Shown: piece after piece, positions 36,501 through 48,082 of the stretch
Layout of the letters: the number at the start of each line of letters is the position of its first letter
Numbering within the stretch: the first letter of the stretch is position 1
From: Mangifera indica
Lineage: Eukaryota; Streptophyta; Magnoliopsida; Sapindales; Anacardiaceae
Length of the DNA stretch: 64,000 nucleotides
Direction: 5' to 3'
NCBI RefSeq assembly: GCF_011075055.1
Contig: NC_058137.1
Span: 26,831,463 to 26,895,462 of the forward strand
Translations under genes and position numbers: made by a program
Notes under the pieces: generated by a model
What the model saw: the letters and a program-made list of their open reading frames with translations, nothing else
The model's database searches: none
Told to the model about the DNA's origin: nothing

Positions 36501-39037
36501 ATGATAGAAACTAGACTGCACAAGAAAAGCAAGACTAGGAAATTAGTGTTCTATGGTGAGGTGAAGCAATCTAAGGAAGAGAGGGACACGTGGACAATAG
36601 TGAGAGAACTAACGAAATGGTGCACAAAACAGAAAAAATAAGCAGTATATAAAAGGGAGGATGGAGAATGAAGCGAGGGAAAATTTGTGGAGAATATTCT
36701 AGAAAAGGTTTCTGCATGAAAGGAGGTTATCGGCACCTCGAATTGTCAAAATGATTCAATTTTCTTATTCAATTCTATTTCTCAGACAATCCTGGTGGTA
36801 GTAGCGAGTGTGGACAGATTATAATCCTATTTAATCAAACAATAAAACCAGAATATTCAAAATCAACTGTCCTTGTAGGTTTGTTTGTTGTGTTTGGTCG
36901 AATTTGTATATTGCAATCCTATCACAAGTGGCAATTAAATGATATATAAATATAACCCAAATGAATGGAGGAATGTAGCACGAGAAAATATTATTTAAAC
37001 TATTTTTTCCAATAACAAAAGCATACCATAAGTTGGTGACCATTGTATTGTATTTACAGCCTTCGTATGACAACAAAGGGTTGAAAATAGCCTTCCAGAT
37101 AATTTGTTTTGTTGTACAATGCCCTTGGGGTGATGCCTCAATGATGATAAAATATCACGTGGTATATCCGAATCTGAAATGCTTCCCATTACTGTAAACG
37201 AGATGAAATATAGAACTAAATAAACATATCTCCATCATACAAATAAGATTCAATCTAAACATAATTGAATATTGTATTAGTGAGGGCAAGTTCCGCATAA
37301 GCAATTATCCCACACTTATTCCACCAAATTAGGGTCTTACTAGAGATAATCCAAATACAATCCTAACTTGATCACACATCTCTGTGCTTTGCAATCTCAA
37401 AATTTTATCATTCCACCAACCACAGGATCCACATAGTTTGAATATGCATATAATTATTGGATCTAATTCACATATGCATTTAATCAGAAAATATTTAGTA
37501 CTACTATTTTTTTTAATGAGAACTTAATATTCTCCTAAATCAAAATACATGTCTATTTGGGAAACAATGTCAATTACCTTCACATAATTCTGACTCTAAC
37601 TTTCCTTTACCTCTACTGCAGTTGAATAGATGATAGATCTACTACTTAATAATTTTACCATCTCAAGCAATTACAGTGAAAAGTAATCCTGCTCTAATTC
37701 ATTACACCAACAGTAAACCACAAACTGCAGCAACTTGTTGACCATATAACTAACCTAGCAAACTGTTGCATACAATCTTAAGAGACATGCAATTGATATA
37801 GGAATTATATCTCTCTTGCTTTAAAACAATCCTTGGTGTCAAAACACAAAAGTAGCTGGCAAATTATTCATGAGAGTGTTGAACATAGTACACTTATCTC
37901 CAAACATACTAAAATTCTTATGCAAAACATTTAAAAGAATCCCTCTAATGCAGCTAAATGTTTGGCAATCTTCCTCTCCACCTTTTTTCATCATATGATG
38001 CATTTACATCACTACAACTGCATACATAGAGGCCTGGAATCATTCATTCATCCATCCATTTTTGTTGTTCATGTAAATACCAACATATAGTTTAAAAAAT
38101 GAATCCCAAGTGAAAAATGCTTCACACTCGTTCTAATAGACAAATGTATTAAAAACACTTTTAAATAATTAAAATCCCTCTTACATCTGTTTGATTGAAA
38201 GAGGAAAATGCATTTTGAAAAGGGAATTTCTATAAAAAGCAGTATTGGGTCAAAATTCAATAAAGAAAAAAAATTATACTGCACTGTTTTTCATTGAAAC
38301 ATGAGTGATGCTACCCATATGGATTAATTCATAAAAACTCAAACCCTTGCATAAACCAATTCACATACATTGATACTGCACTAACGCATGTGATTGCCAC
38401 ACCATTTACCATAGTTAGTTCCGATTGGATTATACCATATCAGTTTGCAATAAATTACTTTTTCATGTTTCTTCCGAAGTTTGATAGTGTAGTAACCACT
38501 CAAAAAACTTAAGAAATACTTCTCAAGAATATAGTTCATAATGTCTTCTCGAAAAGCACTTTTCACTTCCAAACCCAACTGTAGACACATGATTTCAACA
38601 TCCATAGAAATTGCATTTTGAAAACGGAACAAACCTGTATTCACTATTAAGCTACTATATTGCATTGTTCGCTACCCAAAAAACGGGGAATAATATTAAT
38701 AACAGAATAACGCTAATACCTGGTTGAGGTACAGTTGTGCCGCCGGGTTCTGGCTCTGGCCTTGTTCAAGAACTGTCGACACAATTGCACCAGAGAGCGC
38801 TCGCTCTCTCTTTGATACGTATCTGCCAGCAACCGGAACTTCATTATGAAGATTTGAGTAGCGCTGGTCTGGAAGAGACACGGAACTGTGCTCCACGAGG
38901 GGATAAGAGGATTCAGGTTTGGGTCTTTTTGATGGAGGAAATAAGGGATTTCTAGATACGGGTTTTGATTTGGGTTCGGAATCAGGTTCAGGTTCGTCGT
39001 CTGAAGTGGTCGAGTATGCGTTGCAGAGAAGCTCCAT
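30544..39037 (-). CDS. WDR25: WDR25-like WD40-repeat protein
   Basis: WD40 propeller protein of the WDR25 class, related to splicing factor PRP17/CDC40. Its own function is not established. Exon 1 starts at the ATG at 39037 ([18 protein letters not shown]): an acidic, proline-rich N-terminus, then [12 protein letters not shown], as in the Arabidopsis homologue. Exon 2 is 37191-37027, exon 3 33265-32781, exon 4 30915-30544. Repeat signatures run [54 protein letters not shown], the insert [34 protein letters not shown] and the end [12 protein letters not shown]. Exons 2-4 join cleanly. Exon 1 does not: its best donor (after 38720) is phase 0 but exon 2 needs phase 1. A donor after 38791 would fit and give about 422 residues; one after 38704 would give about 451; an unseen small exon is also possible. 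Intron 2 carries an LTR element. Confidence 0.9.
33447..33866 (+). repeat. 5' LTR
   Basis: 420 bp, TGATAGG...CCTACCA. It shares with the 3' LTR the block GGGAAAATTTGTGGAGAATA, a TATA-like GCAGTATATAAA, and CAATTCTATTTCTCA. Roughly four bases in five agree by eye, so the insertion is old. Confidence 0.85.
33870..33882 (+). other. Primer-binding site (initiator Met tRNA type)
   Basis: TTGTATCAGAGCA starts 3 bp after the 5' LTR. The canonical site is TGGTATCAGAGC, so one base differs. Confidence 0.75.
34400..35040 (+). other. G-poor low-complexity segment inside the LTR element
   Basis: About 640 bp in which the plus strand almost lacks G and is dominated by short CCCAA, CCAAC and CACAC words. 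All three plus-strand frames are rich in Pro, Asn, Gln, Thr and Ser and are interrupted by stops. It lies between the Gag-like piece and the unidentified downstream frame. Confidence 0.6.
35105..36430 (+). pseudogene. Degraded reading frame of unknown family inside the LTR element
   Basis: Coding-like text persists through scattered stops: [17 protein letters not shown] near 35140, [19 protein letters not shown] near 35570, [17 protein letters not shown] near 35825, [13 protein letters not shown] near 35975, and an open stretch from 36259 ([19 protein letters not shown]). None matches retroviral domains I know. It may be a decayed element protein or a captured host sequence. Confidence 0.35.
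36502..36924 (+). repeat. 3' LTR
   Basis: 423 bp, TGATAGA...CCTATCA, preceded by a purine-rich AAATGGGTAGGAA that can serve as polypurine tract. Confidence 0.85.
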
Positions 39038-39364
39038 TGCGCGAAATGTGAAAAAGTTTTCCTTTAGCTGCACACTGTAAAGGAATTTCAGTTCATTATA
39101 TAAATACAGAAATAGAATTTGAAAAAGGAAATTTGAATTTTTTATTAGAAAAAAATTAGAAAGTGTTTTTTAATTATTTAATAAATAAATAAACAATTAA
39201 AACATTCGATTATATAAAAACAAATCATTCTGTTTATACATGTAATATTACTTTCTGTTAAAATAACATAAATAAATGAAAATAATTTATAAAATTTATC
39301 CATCAACTTGATTAAATAGTCCATAGAATCCACAAAAGAAAATTAAAGAAAACGACCAAAGGAC

Positions 39365-39985
39365 TTATTCTCATTCAAAGTATGTTGTTTTCTTAAGTTT
39401 TTAATTCTTGACTTTGAAATTCCCAAACACCCACCTATAGATAATTAAAGTTAACACAATCCTAACATTTTAAAATTTAATCTCTTTTTTCTCATAAACT
39501 CTAAAAACTAAAAGTTTTCCCTCTAGACCAAGTTTAAAAAAATGACATTTCTCCCGTAGAGTTTAGTTTTCAATCTCTGACATCAAATTCGACGCTATTG
39601 CCGGCGATGAAGAGTCTCTGATGCATCACCATGCGTTAACAGTCTCTCTCACTTCCTTTGGAACTTTGGCCAACAAAAATCTCATTTGAGAAGATGATCC
39701 CAGACGAGATTTTTGTCGATCAAAATTCTAGAGGAGGAGAGAGAGACTGTCAGAGCATGATGTGTGTCAGGGACTCTTTGTCGTTGTTGATGATGTCAGA
39801 GATTAAAAACTAAACCCTAAAAGAGAAAATATCATTTTTAAAAACTTGACATAAGAAAAAATTTTTAGTTTTTAAAGTTTAGGGGAGGGGAAGAAGATTA
39901 AATTTTAGTTTATTTTTAGTGTTACAGATGAAATAACGATTTTGCTTTTAAAACTAATAGACTTAACTTTCTTTGAATGAATATT
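39365..39985. mobile_element. Long foldback (MITE-like) element
   Basis: Almost the whole 620 bp is an imperfect palindrome centred near 39695. Paired blocks: CAAAAATCTC (39674) with GAGATTTTTG (39706); AGTCTCTCTC (39641) with GAGAGAGACT (39739); AATCTCTGACATC (39572) with GATGTCAGAGATT (39792); AATGACATTT (39541) with AAATATCATTT on the other side; TTTAATCTC with its complement near 39895; CATTCAAAG (39372) with CTTTGAATG (39971). No coding capacity. It ends about 330 bp upstream of the WDR25 start codon. Flanking duplications are not clear, so the superfamily is unassigned. Confidence 0.75.
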
Positions 39986-42820
39986 TGAAATTTTCATAGT
40001 TAAGGGATAGATATTTAAGAAAATAAGATATTTGGGTGGAAATAAATAAAAATTTAGACAAGGTCTTTCCATGAGACATTGCTTCTAAGCCTTGTATGGT
40101 AATGATGATTTTGAAAAGGGGCAATTGCTTTTTCTCATTCTAATTATGCTAAAATAATAAATAATTAAAATTAAAGAATGATAAATTATCACCTCTTGTC
40201 CAATTTTTTTTTTTTTGGTTATCTTTAACTTTTAAAGGATATTAAAGTAATTTTCTTTTAACTATTAATTATAATTTTAAAAAATAATTTCTTTTTTTCA
40301 TTATTTCTATTTTTTATTTCACCTAATCTTTCACCAATTTACACATTTATCATGCTGCTCTTTTGAAAACACAAAAACAAAAACACCAACTATCAATTTG
40401 CCACCTCACACCTACTCCTGAACCTACCATTACACTACCTCCCTATTACCAAGTATCACTGTCACAACATTAGCCCCCATTGCCGTTACGCCGCCACCAC
40501 CCAAATTTGTTCAAAATTTCCTCTTGTTGTCACACAAATTCCCTCCCTCCTCACCCCACTGTCACAACACCTAACCTCCCTCACCCTGCAGTCATGCAAA
40601 ATCCCCCTCCCCCTCCCCTAATACCAAATATCACCACCTAAATGGATTTCCACTCCTAGTCTTTGACATCTAGCATGATTAGTTACGGTTAAGATTACTC
40701 TTTTATCCTCCTCTATCAAGGCCATTACATTTCGATTCTATGTAACAAGATTGGTTACATGATATGGTGCAGAAGGTCAGTCTTCTTTTCCAATGCTTAG
40801 CAGTTTGCCCAACCCTACTCTACTTGGAGCAAGATAACAAACAACCCCCTTTTTTTGGAACTGAGAGTCAAGTTTAAGGTTTAAGCCGCCACTGCCATTA
40901 CGCCACCACCGCCCGCTAATCAAATTCATCATAGCTAAGTCCTAGCATCAGCCTGCAACAGTCTCAGTGGCAGAGAAGACAGGAGAGCCTCTACAACTAA
41001 GACACAGCACTCTTCCTCCTTTCAACAATCAATTGAGAAATTTTTGCTTTTTGCAGAGTCAAAATTCCTCCGACTTAGTAAAGGATTACAGAGCGATGAA
41101 TTTTGTTGGGATGAATCGTCTACCATTTGTTGTGCAAAATTTGGAATTCCGAAGCCTCTACCCGCCTTTGTCGTTGGCTCATCACTTTTTACCAAATATG
41201 CAATGACATAAGGTTGTGATGTGTCTTGGCCTGGCAATGGAGGACAAGGCCCAAGGGGCAAGGTTTTGAGGATGGCAAAAGGGGAGGAGTGGGCTATTTA
41301 TGTGACGGGTCGAATGGCATAGAGAGGGTTGGATATTTTCAATTTTTCCTCGTTTTTGTTTTAAAATATAACAAAATTTACTAACAGAATTTGACAAAAG
41401 ATAGGAATTTATTACTTTTCAACTTTAAAGATGACAACTTGTCATTTTGGCAAAGTTCGGGTGGGAAATAGTGATTCTCTCTATTGAAAATTCAGAAATC
41501 CCTTGAGCCTACTTAAGTATTCGCTTGCACAAAATCTTACAATCCTAAGAATCATGACTTCTTGTAGATGGTCCGGCACAATTAAACCCATATTTTGTGG
41601 AAACAAACCATACTAATTGAAGTTAAATTTTTAACCCAAACTATAACATTCCCCAAGATCTTGTCAAGCTGAGAGATGCAAACAAGAATATTGTGACACA
41701 AGACAAGAATGATATTGTCCATCAAAATGAAGTTCTATATAGCCACCCAATGGTTTCAAGGACATTTTTCATTGTGTACTACTAGTTACCAGGTTTATAT
41801 AAAGCTCAGTTTCCAGTACCTGCGTGGTTTGCTCCAGTGGATATTTCTTTTACAAAAATAATGTCTCTTTTACTTCTGAAGATGGGAGTTCCATGCTGCA
41901 CAGCGCAGTTTATAGTCCACTGACTTAATCCAACCTATAACAGTTCAATCTTGGGGTCAGTACTACCATAACATACATGAAATAAATTTTGCGCAACAAT
42001 GTCCAGATGTAGCTGGAATTCCAAGGCCATCAGTAGTAGGAGTTGATTATCAGCCATCAATTATCATAAATAAGCTATTCAAATCAAATTCAAAGAGGTT
42101 TTAAAATAAATGATATAATGGGAAGACATAATCAAAGAAATGTAAAGATAAATCTAGCGGTATCTTAAAAGTTACCAGTATATTACACATGATTTTAGAA
42201 GTTCACAAATAAAATGCATTAATTCAAGGTTGTTGAGCACATTTACAAACATTAGTCAGACAAGGCTACTTACATACCCTCATTTGAGCTCAGACAAGCA
42301 GTGACCATTCTGTAGATGACAAGACTGGCCGATTAATCCAGAAACTATAATGTCATGCATTCACATGATCAAACATAAGCATTATCTTTATGAACCATTC
42401 AATTCCATCTTCTAATCCACGCCCTTAAAATTCTTTTACAGCATTAGTCAGTCCGAGCATGCTTAGATTGCAATGGCTGAAGGCTGTCTCTGAGGCTCAA
42501 CTAATCACCTAACATTGTCAACTATTGAAAACAAAATTGAGGATTTTGACATAAGCCCAATCCAATCAGAAAAAGCATCCACAACTTCAGCAGTCCAATG
42601 TCTACCTTTTTATACCAATTAATTTCTCTATATGCAAACCCCAAGTGGGGAATTGTCTATGAAAATATTCAAAAATAATAATAACCTCAGAAATAATGTG
42701 CTTAACTATGAATTTAGAGACTATGTAGAAGAAACCAAAGGGATGAGAACAATAAGAAGAAAACACCCCAAGATAGAAATATTCTTCTTGTGCGTTATCC
42801 TTCAAACCTATTAAACACTA
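39986..42820. other. Intergenic, no supported gene
   Basis: Includes a C-rich patch at 40380-40640 and two related pieces, GCCGTTACGCCGCCACCACC (about 40480) and GCCATTACGCCACCACCGCC (about 40895), suggesting a broken repeat. Opposed frames of 79 codons at 40967-41261 look transposon-like but match no family I can name. Confidence 0.35.
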
Positions 42821-42960
42821 GGGTTAGGTTGAGTGGTTAAGACCCTTGGTTCAAACCAAAAGGATAGTGATTCAAATCATTGTGGCCCAGCCACTTGGAA
42901 TATTATAATTCTACAAGCTCTTGAACTCATAGAGTCAGACAACATACCACAATGTCAAAC
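42821..42960 (+). mobile_element. tRNA-derived SINE-like repeat
   Basis: A Pol III box A-like TAGGTTGAGTGG (42825-42836) is followed about 33 bp later by a box B-like GATTCAAATCA (42869-42879), the spacing of tRNA-derived promoters. There are no acceptor-stem halves or anticodon loop of a functional tRNA, and about 80 bp of unrelated sequence follows, as in SINEs. Target duplications were not identified. Confidence 0.45.
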
Positions 42961-43252
42961 TCAGTTAACTCATTAAGAGAGGTAAGGGATTCCTTTTTGT
43001 ATAAAAAATATATATATTGTACCAGATCTAATAATACTGCCAAGTCGTAACTTCTAAGATTTAAAACAGTTGGTTTCACAAGATATTGATCATTTTTGGG
43101 CAAATAATCAAAGATTTCTCTCAATTTGCCAAAATGACTAATATGACAAATTCAAATTAAATGCATTAAAAGCGGCATTGATACCATCTCCATCTAAAGG
43201 AAATTTGTGTAAAAACACCTGGAAAATACTGCATGCAATAACTTTTAACAAT

Positions 43253-44734
43253 TTGTATAAATAACGAAGGATCTGCCCCCATCACTCTCTAATCTCAATC
43301 TTCAGTTGTATTTTCTTCAGTTTCTCTTCTTCCTTTCAGCTTTTAACAATCAGTTTTTTCCTCTAATCACATAATCTGACAAGTCAAACCCCTCATCAAT
43401 GTCTACTTAATTTTATCAGTAAGTTTAATTGTGCCGCAGACATAAAAAGCAGAGGTTAGTAGCATTGCACTATCTCATATTTGTGTTTTTCAGTTAAAAT
43501 TTTCTGTATGTCACTCTAATAACTTTCTGTTGTTGATTACAAAATATGAAATTACAATTTGGGGAAATTTTGGAAAAAAGATTGAATGACTAGCTGAATT
43601 TCGCCTTTTAAAGTAAAATATCAAGGGTTAATAACTTCTTTCTATGCTATAAAGATTGATGGTTAAGGCTGTGTAAATGTAGCATATTAACTTCATGTAT
43701 ATTCAGAACTAAGTATTCATTGTGTTCAAGTTTTAAACTAAAAGAAAACCAGTTTTCTTCCAACAAAACCCATTGATCATCAAGACCCAACCAAAGAAAC
43801 CCATTTGAAGTTCTGTTTGGTTTGGGTATTCATAAGGAAAATTATCATGAAAACCCACAGAGAGATTTTTTTTTTTAAATTTACCATTGCCTAATGTTTC
43901 AAAAATTATTGAAAAATCCGCTAAAATTATTTTAAAAAAAAACTATAAAGAGGTGTTTTTGATATTTTTTTAAATATTAGGAGGCAATGCAATTTGAGGA
44001 TCTCTTAAGTGGTTTTGATAGTTACCCATTCTTCAATACAACTATACTTCCATAACTAGGTGTTGAAAATTTTGTAAAAATATATACACACTACATAAAA
44101 GCATGGAGTAAGCATACAAGCATACGTGCATGTTCACATCAAGTCTTTTTTAACCCCAAAAAAAAAAAAAATGTAAAGGTCACGCATAAGAAAATTTGTG
44201 AAATTTTTTTTTGAAATCTTTTTAAGTTATAAGCATCAAATAGTTAAAACCTTCATAATTAATAAAACACAATATAAATACCATACAACTAGATCTCTTT
44301 CAGATAAAGAGATGTATTGTTGGCCTTCTAGTTCCATATAACAGACATCTTAACATAGACCAGTCCACCTTATTTGAGTTCTAATAGGACCAGTGTCACC
44401 CATAGGGTCAGGTTCGGTTTCTTCCTAGAACAGAACAAGCCTATAGAACTTATAACAAATTTTATTTGTTCTTTCTGTTTGCAAAGAAATAAAAAATTAC
44501 TTAGAAGAGATATTTTAATGTTCTTGGATCTTTGCTCAAAGCAGCTTTTATTGATAAAGCATTCTATTATAGAAAGCAAGGATAAATCTTCAAAGTACCA
44601 ACAGCTGCTTCTGTTTGCAAAGACATCAAAATGACTTGGTACTAATAGTATCCACATGAATTATTCAAAATTAGCATTTTCTGTTTGGCAGCTTTCAATT
44701 TGAGCCAACGATCAATCATCAAAGTATCAACAGT
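43253..44734 (+). promoter_or_regulatory. Promoter, 5' UTR and leader intron of the F-box gene
   Basis: GTATAAATAAC (43256) is a TATA box, followed by a pyrimidine-rich leader (CTCTCTAATCTCAATC...). AGAG|GTTAGT gives a donor at 43455, and TTTCTGTTTGGCAG gives an acceptor ending at 44691, so a leader intron of about 1.24 kb is plausible. The ATG is at 44735. Confidence 0.4.
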
Positions 44735-46521
44735 ATGGAAAGCAACAGCAGCATATATGACAGCAACAAAAATTTAGTGAGACGAAGTGCAAAAAAGCAT
44801 AAATCTGACACCATCGATTACATGAATTACATACCTGAAGCAATTTTATTCCAAATCCTCTCGTTTCTGCCTCAGAAAGAATTGATTGTAATGAGCCTAG
44901 TGTCAAAGCGGTGGAAACATATTGTAGCAAATTTCTTTTCGGTGGTTCCACAAAGCCTAAATTTCAATGAGATAGTGATGACAAGGAGTATACTCTGAAA
45001 AGATCTACAACTTCTGCAGCTTCCTCAAATTGGCAATTTTGCAAGTACCTGTAATTATATTCGATGCCTATATCAATTGATACATGACTCGCAAGAGAAA
45101 TTCATATAGTTTGTGGATCAATCTTTCCTGCTCCTTTCTAGTTGTACAATCAATGACTTGCTGTTATTGTTCCAATTTGAAGTGCATGAGGTATAAGGAT
45201 ACACTCAGAAGATCAATAGCTGGGTTAACTTTGCTTTTGAAAATGAAATCAGACAGCTTTTCTTGGACTTCTCCGATGGACAACTTTATGGACCCAGAGA
45301 CCTTACTGAATTATATGAAATACCTCATGGCAGTTTTTCACCCAAAGTATTGAAAACTTTAATGCTGAACTTCTGCAATTTTAGATCATCTAGCTTTCAA
45401 GTTTTTGAATCCCTTCAGAAGTTATCTCTATTCCAAGTAGAAATCTTTGACTCCTCGCTAGCTGGGCTAGCATCCAAAAGTCCTCTTCTACAAGATGTGA
45501 ACCTGGAAAACTGTCTCATTCCTGCAAATTTTTTGGTGAGTAATGAAAACATAATGATCAAAAAATTGTCAGTGGTCAACCGTGAAACACATGTGTGGCC
45601 AATTTACTCTATGGATCTATCGACTCCATGCCTGCTGAGCCTAACAATAATTGAAAGTTACCTCATGAAAACCCATATTCGGAATGCAACTCAACTTCTA
45701 GATGTATTTGTTGGCATCACTGAGATACATGCAGACCATATACAAGGAGAAGCTCTGGGATCACTTACGAATGGTTTAATGCATTGCCAATCTCTGACAC
45801 TAACTACTTGGTGCATTCAGGTACACAAATTTCATTTTAACTATCATCACTCATTTTAAGTTCATTGCTGCCTCAAACTTCTGGTTTTGTTTCCCTTGAA
45901 GGTTCTACCTGCAGGTAACAATTCACTAGAACGCTTGGCAAATGCCTTCGATAATCTTAAGCACTTATGTTTGGCCGTAGGCCTAGCAAATCAAGAATTT
46001 CCTGGCATAACTTGTTTGTTAAGGAGTTCCCCAAATTTAGATACTCTAACCTTGCATATGCATGAACCAGAAAATGTCATTTGGGTGAGCATTCCTAAGT
46101 TCCACATTGGATATGTAATGGTGTCTTAAAATGCCACTAACCTTTTAACATCTTTATCTTATTCGTTCTTTCACAGGATGAGTTCCAAGAGGATGTTCTT
46201 GACAATTCTGACATTGAAGAGCAGACTTATTGGGAGACACAGAATTCAATATTCAAATGTCTGCATTATTCTCTAAAAGAAGTTGTGATACATGGGTTTA
46301 TTGGAAGTATCAATGAGATGCGATTTCTTTGGTTTTTACTAGAAAAAGCTAGATTTCTTGAAAGGATTAATATAATCTCTTTTTTAGCACAACCGGAACT
46401 AGCAGGCAACCCACAACAATGCATACAACACATGCAGTTTCAGGACCAAATATTCCAGATGTTGCTGAACTGCCCAAAGGCATCTGCTCAAGTTCATGCA
46501 AGTTTTTACCCAAGCTCTTAA
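44735..46521 (+). pseudogene. F-box/LRR/FBD gene broken by three in-frame stops
   Basis: F-box proteins are substrate receptors of SCF ubiquitin ligases. Three exons, 44735-45820, 45902-46084 and 46177-46521, all join in phase 0 to 538 codons. The F-box lies at residues about 29-65 (YIPEAILFQILSFLPQKEL, then SLVSKRWKHIV). Leucine-rich segments follow, and the C-terminus (IFKCLHYSLKEVVIHGF, then LLEKARFLERINI) is an FBD domain. In exon 1 the frame is interrupted at 44996 (TGA), 45107 (TAG) and 45194 (TAA), yet family-like sequence continues in the same frame between and after them (KDLQLLQLPQ, FVDQSFLLLSS, KINSWVNFAFENE). There is no frameshift. Splice sites remain intact. Translation would yield an 87-residue F-box-only peptide. 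Excising the stops by an extra intron would remove conserved sequence, so a pseudogene is the better reading. Confidence 0.85.
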
Positions 46522-46990
46522 TTGAGCAAATGATGTTTTCCAAAAATTCTGTTTGACTGTTGTTTTGTTGAATGCAGTATACTATGAAGCTTTATTAATA
46601 TAGGTGTAAAGCATGGTGTCGGTGCCCCTCCTCTGGACAGTCAAAATCTTCATGGAAAGCACCTAATGCAATGTTTCTGAACTGAACTTATCATAGTAAG
46701 AATTTTCTGTCGCATAAAAGGATGTTTGTTTGAGGTCTGTTAGCCTATTGTAGTTAAAATTTATCCAGAATCTAACAAATGACCTCGAGAAAAAAGATGC
46801 TAAAATTCATTATTCAATAGTGAGCTTTACAAGGTGTCCAATTTTCTTATCTAATAATCTGCAAACAAGTTAATAACTTAAATTCCACATAAAGCTAAAA
46901 TGCCATGAATTAAATCGAAATCAAACAAATTACACTCAACACAATAATCAAACACCAAATACACTCATACCCACTTCAAAATACACCATC
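46522..46990. other. 3' flank of the F-box pseudogene
   Basis: Likely 3' UTR to about 46700, then AT-rich sequence without a gene. Confidence 0.4.
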
Positions 46991-46992
46991 TT

Positions 46993-47423
46993 CTAACTCA
47001 TCTACATCACAGGAAGCTCAAAACATAAAGAACAAAAGAACCCATAGAAAAATATAAAGTGAAGCACTTGAATAATTAGCAAACAATTAAGGTTTTAGAA
47101 CAATCTGAACGTTAATATAAGTTGTTGTTTCTTTTACCTGTTGTCTGTGAATGAACCACTTTTTATCCCGAAATTGGCCCATACAGTGTTGTGTTGTTTG
47201 CAGAAGCTGGCGTACAAAGCGCCCACAATGTGAAATTTCTGTTATAACCCTTTTTTCCCCCCGAAAAATACCAAATTTTACTTGTAACGGCGAAAGCTTG
47301 TATACATCGTTTTGCACATAAACCTGTAAGTGAAAAGGTCAATTTTATCAACATAAAAACAAAAATGTTAATCACCATTTCCCGCCCAAGGTTTAGCCTA
47401 AAAACTCCACCCCTTTGTGGCAT
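46993..47423 (-). CDS. Possible small three-exon gene, unrecognised
   Basis: I do not recognise this protein. An ATG at 47423 opens 16 codons (MPQRGGVFRLNLGREM) ending at 47376 on a GTGATT donor. A TTTTCACTTACAG acceptor starts a 186-nt exon at 47323 with exactly 62 open codons (VYVQNDVYKL...KKWFIHRQQ), ending at 47138 on GTAAAAG. Both junctions are phase 0. The next acceptor (GATGTAG) would add Met-Ser and a stop at 46993, giving 80 residues. The 186-nt exon with clean borders is the best evidence. The last exon is weak, and the whole may be a relic or 5' part of a lost gene. Confidence 0.3.
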
Positions 47424-48082
47424 AGATCAAACATTTCCACTCACAACTTAACACAGTCACAGGCTCACAGCTAGAAATAACAACGGAGAAAGGTTGAGAC
47501 GGAAGCCCAATCCTCATCTCTATTATAAAAATAAAAACGATTTTTCATCTTCTTCTTACGAAGAAAAATCTTTTCCCTATACTTGTCTCTATCTCTATCT
47601 TTGTAAAAAAAAAAATCTTCTCTTTGTGTCTTCGAAACATAATATAAATATATAAAATAACAAAATAAATTAAAATTAAAATTATTTTATTATTTCAATT
47701 ATCACAAATATCATATATTAATCACCTTAATATGTATAATAAAATAATAAATAAATTTAAAAAATATAAATCATCTAAAATTGTAAGAGTATTTTAGTAT
47801 TTTAAGTAAAAATATTAATATGAAAAAGTAAGGTTGAAAAGAGATACATGTATTATCTTCCTGAGTATAGGGATATTTTTCATTTTTATAAGAGAATTTG
47901 CTCTTTTAACTTTAAATTCAAATCGAAATTATTATATCTACTCATAGTTGATAGAAACTCTTTGATGAGATGACACTAGTGTAGGTCAAATATTGGGTAG
48001 GAAAATGTAATTCACTAAAAAAAACTGGTTTTGTGCAGTAGATTTATAATTTACGGATAAATAACTGAACAGGAGGTCCGAT
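47424..48082. other. Intergenic between the small candidate gene and MORF9
   Basis: AT-rich. It should contain the divergent promoters of both units. No coding region is visible. Confidence 0.4.

Larger units (their letters stand above)
33447..36924 (+). mobile_element. Non-autonomous LTR retrotransposon in WDR25 intron 2
   Basis: 3478 bp bounded by two similar LTRs (33447-33866 and 36502-36924) that start TGATAG and end CTACCA or CTATCA. Flanks are CAAGG and CAAGT, a 5-bp target duplication with one mismatch. A primer-binding site similar to the initiator-Met tRNA type follows the left LTR. The first internal frame (33853-34119) holds [16 protein letters not shown], resembling the zinc-knuckle region of plant Ty3/gypsy Gag (CxxC...GH) with the later ligands lost. 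No protease, reverse transcriptase, RNase H or integrase is recognisable. It lies antisense to WDR25, the usual tolerated orientation in introns. Confidence 0.85.

Noticed and set aside
40967..41261. Opposed 79-codon frames
   Set aside because: Both strands open in a GC-richer, repeat-like patch; no family recognised.
42821..42900. A functional tRNA gene
   Set aside because: Only the internal promoter boxes match; no paired acceptor stem or anticodon arm.
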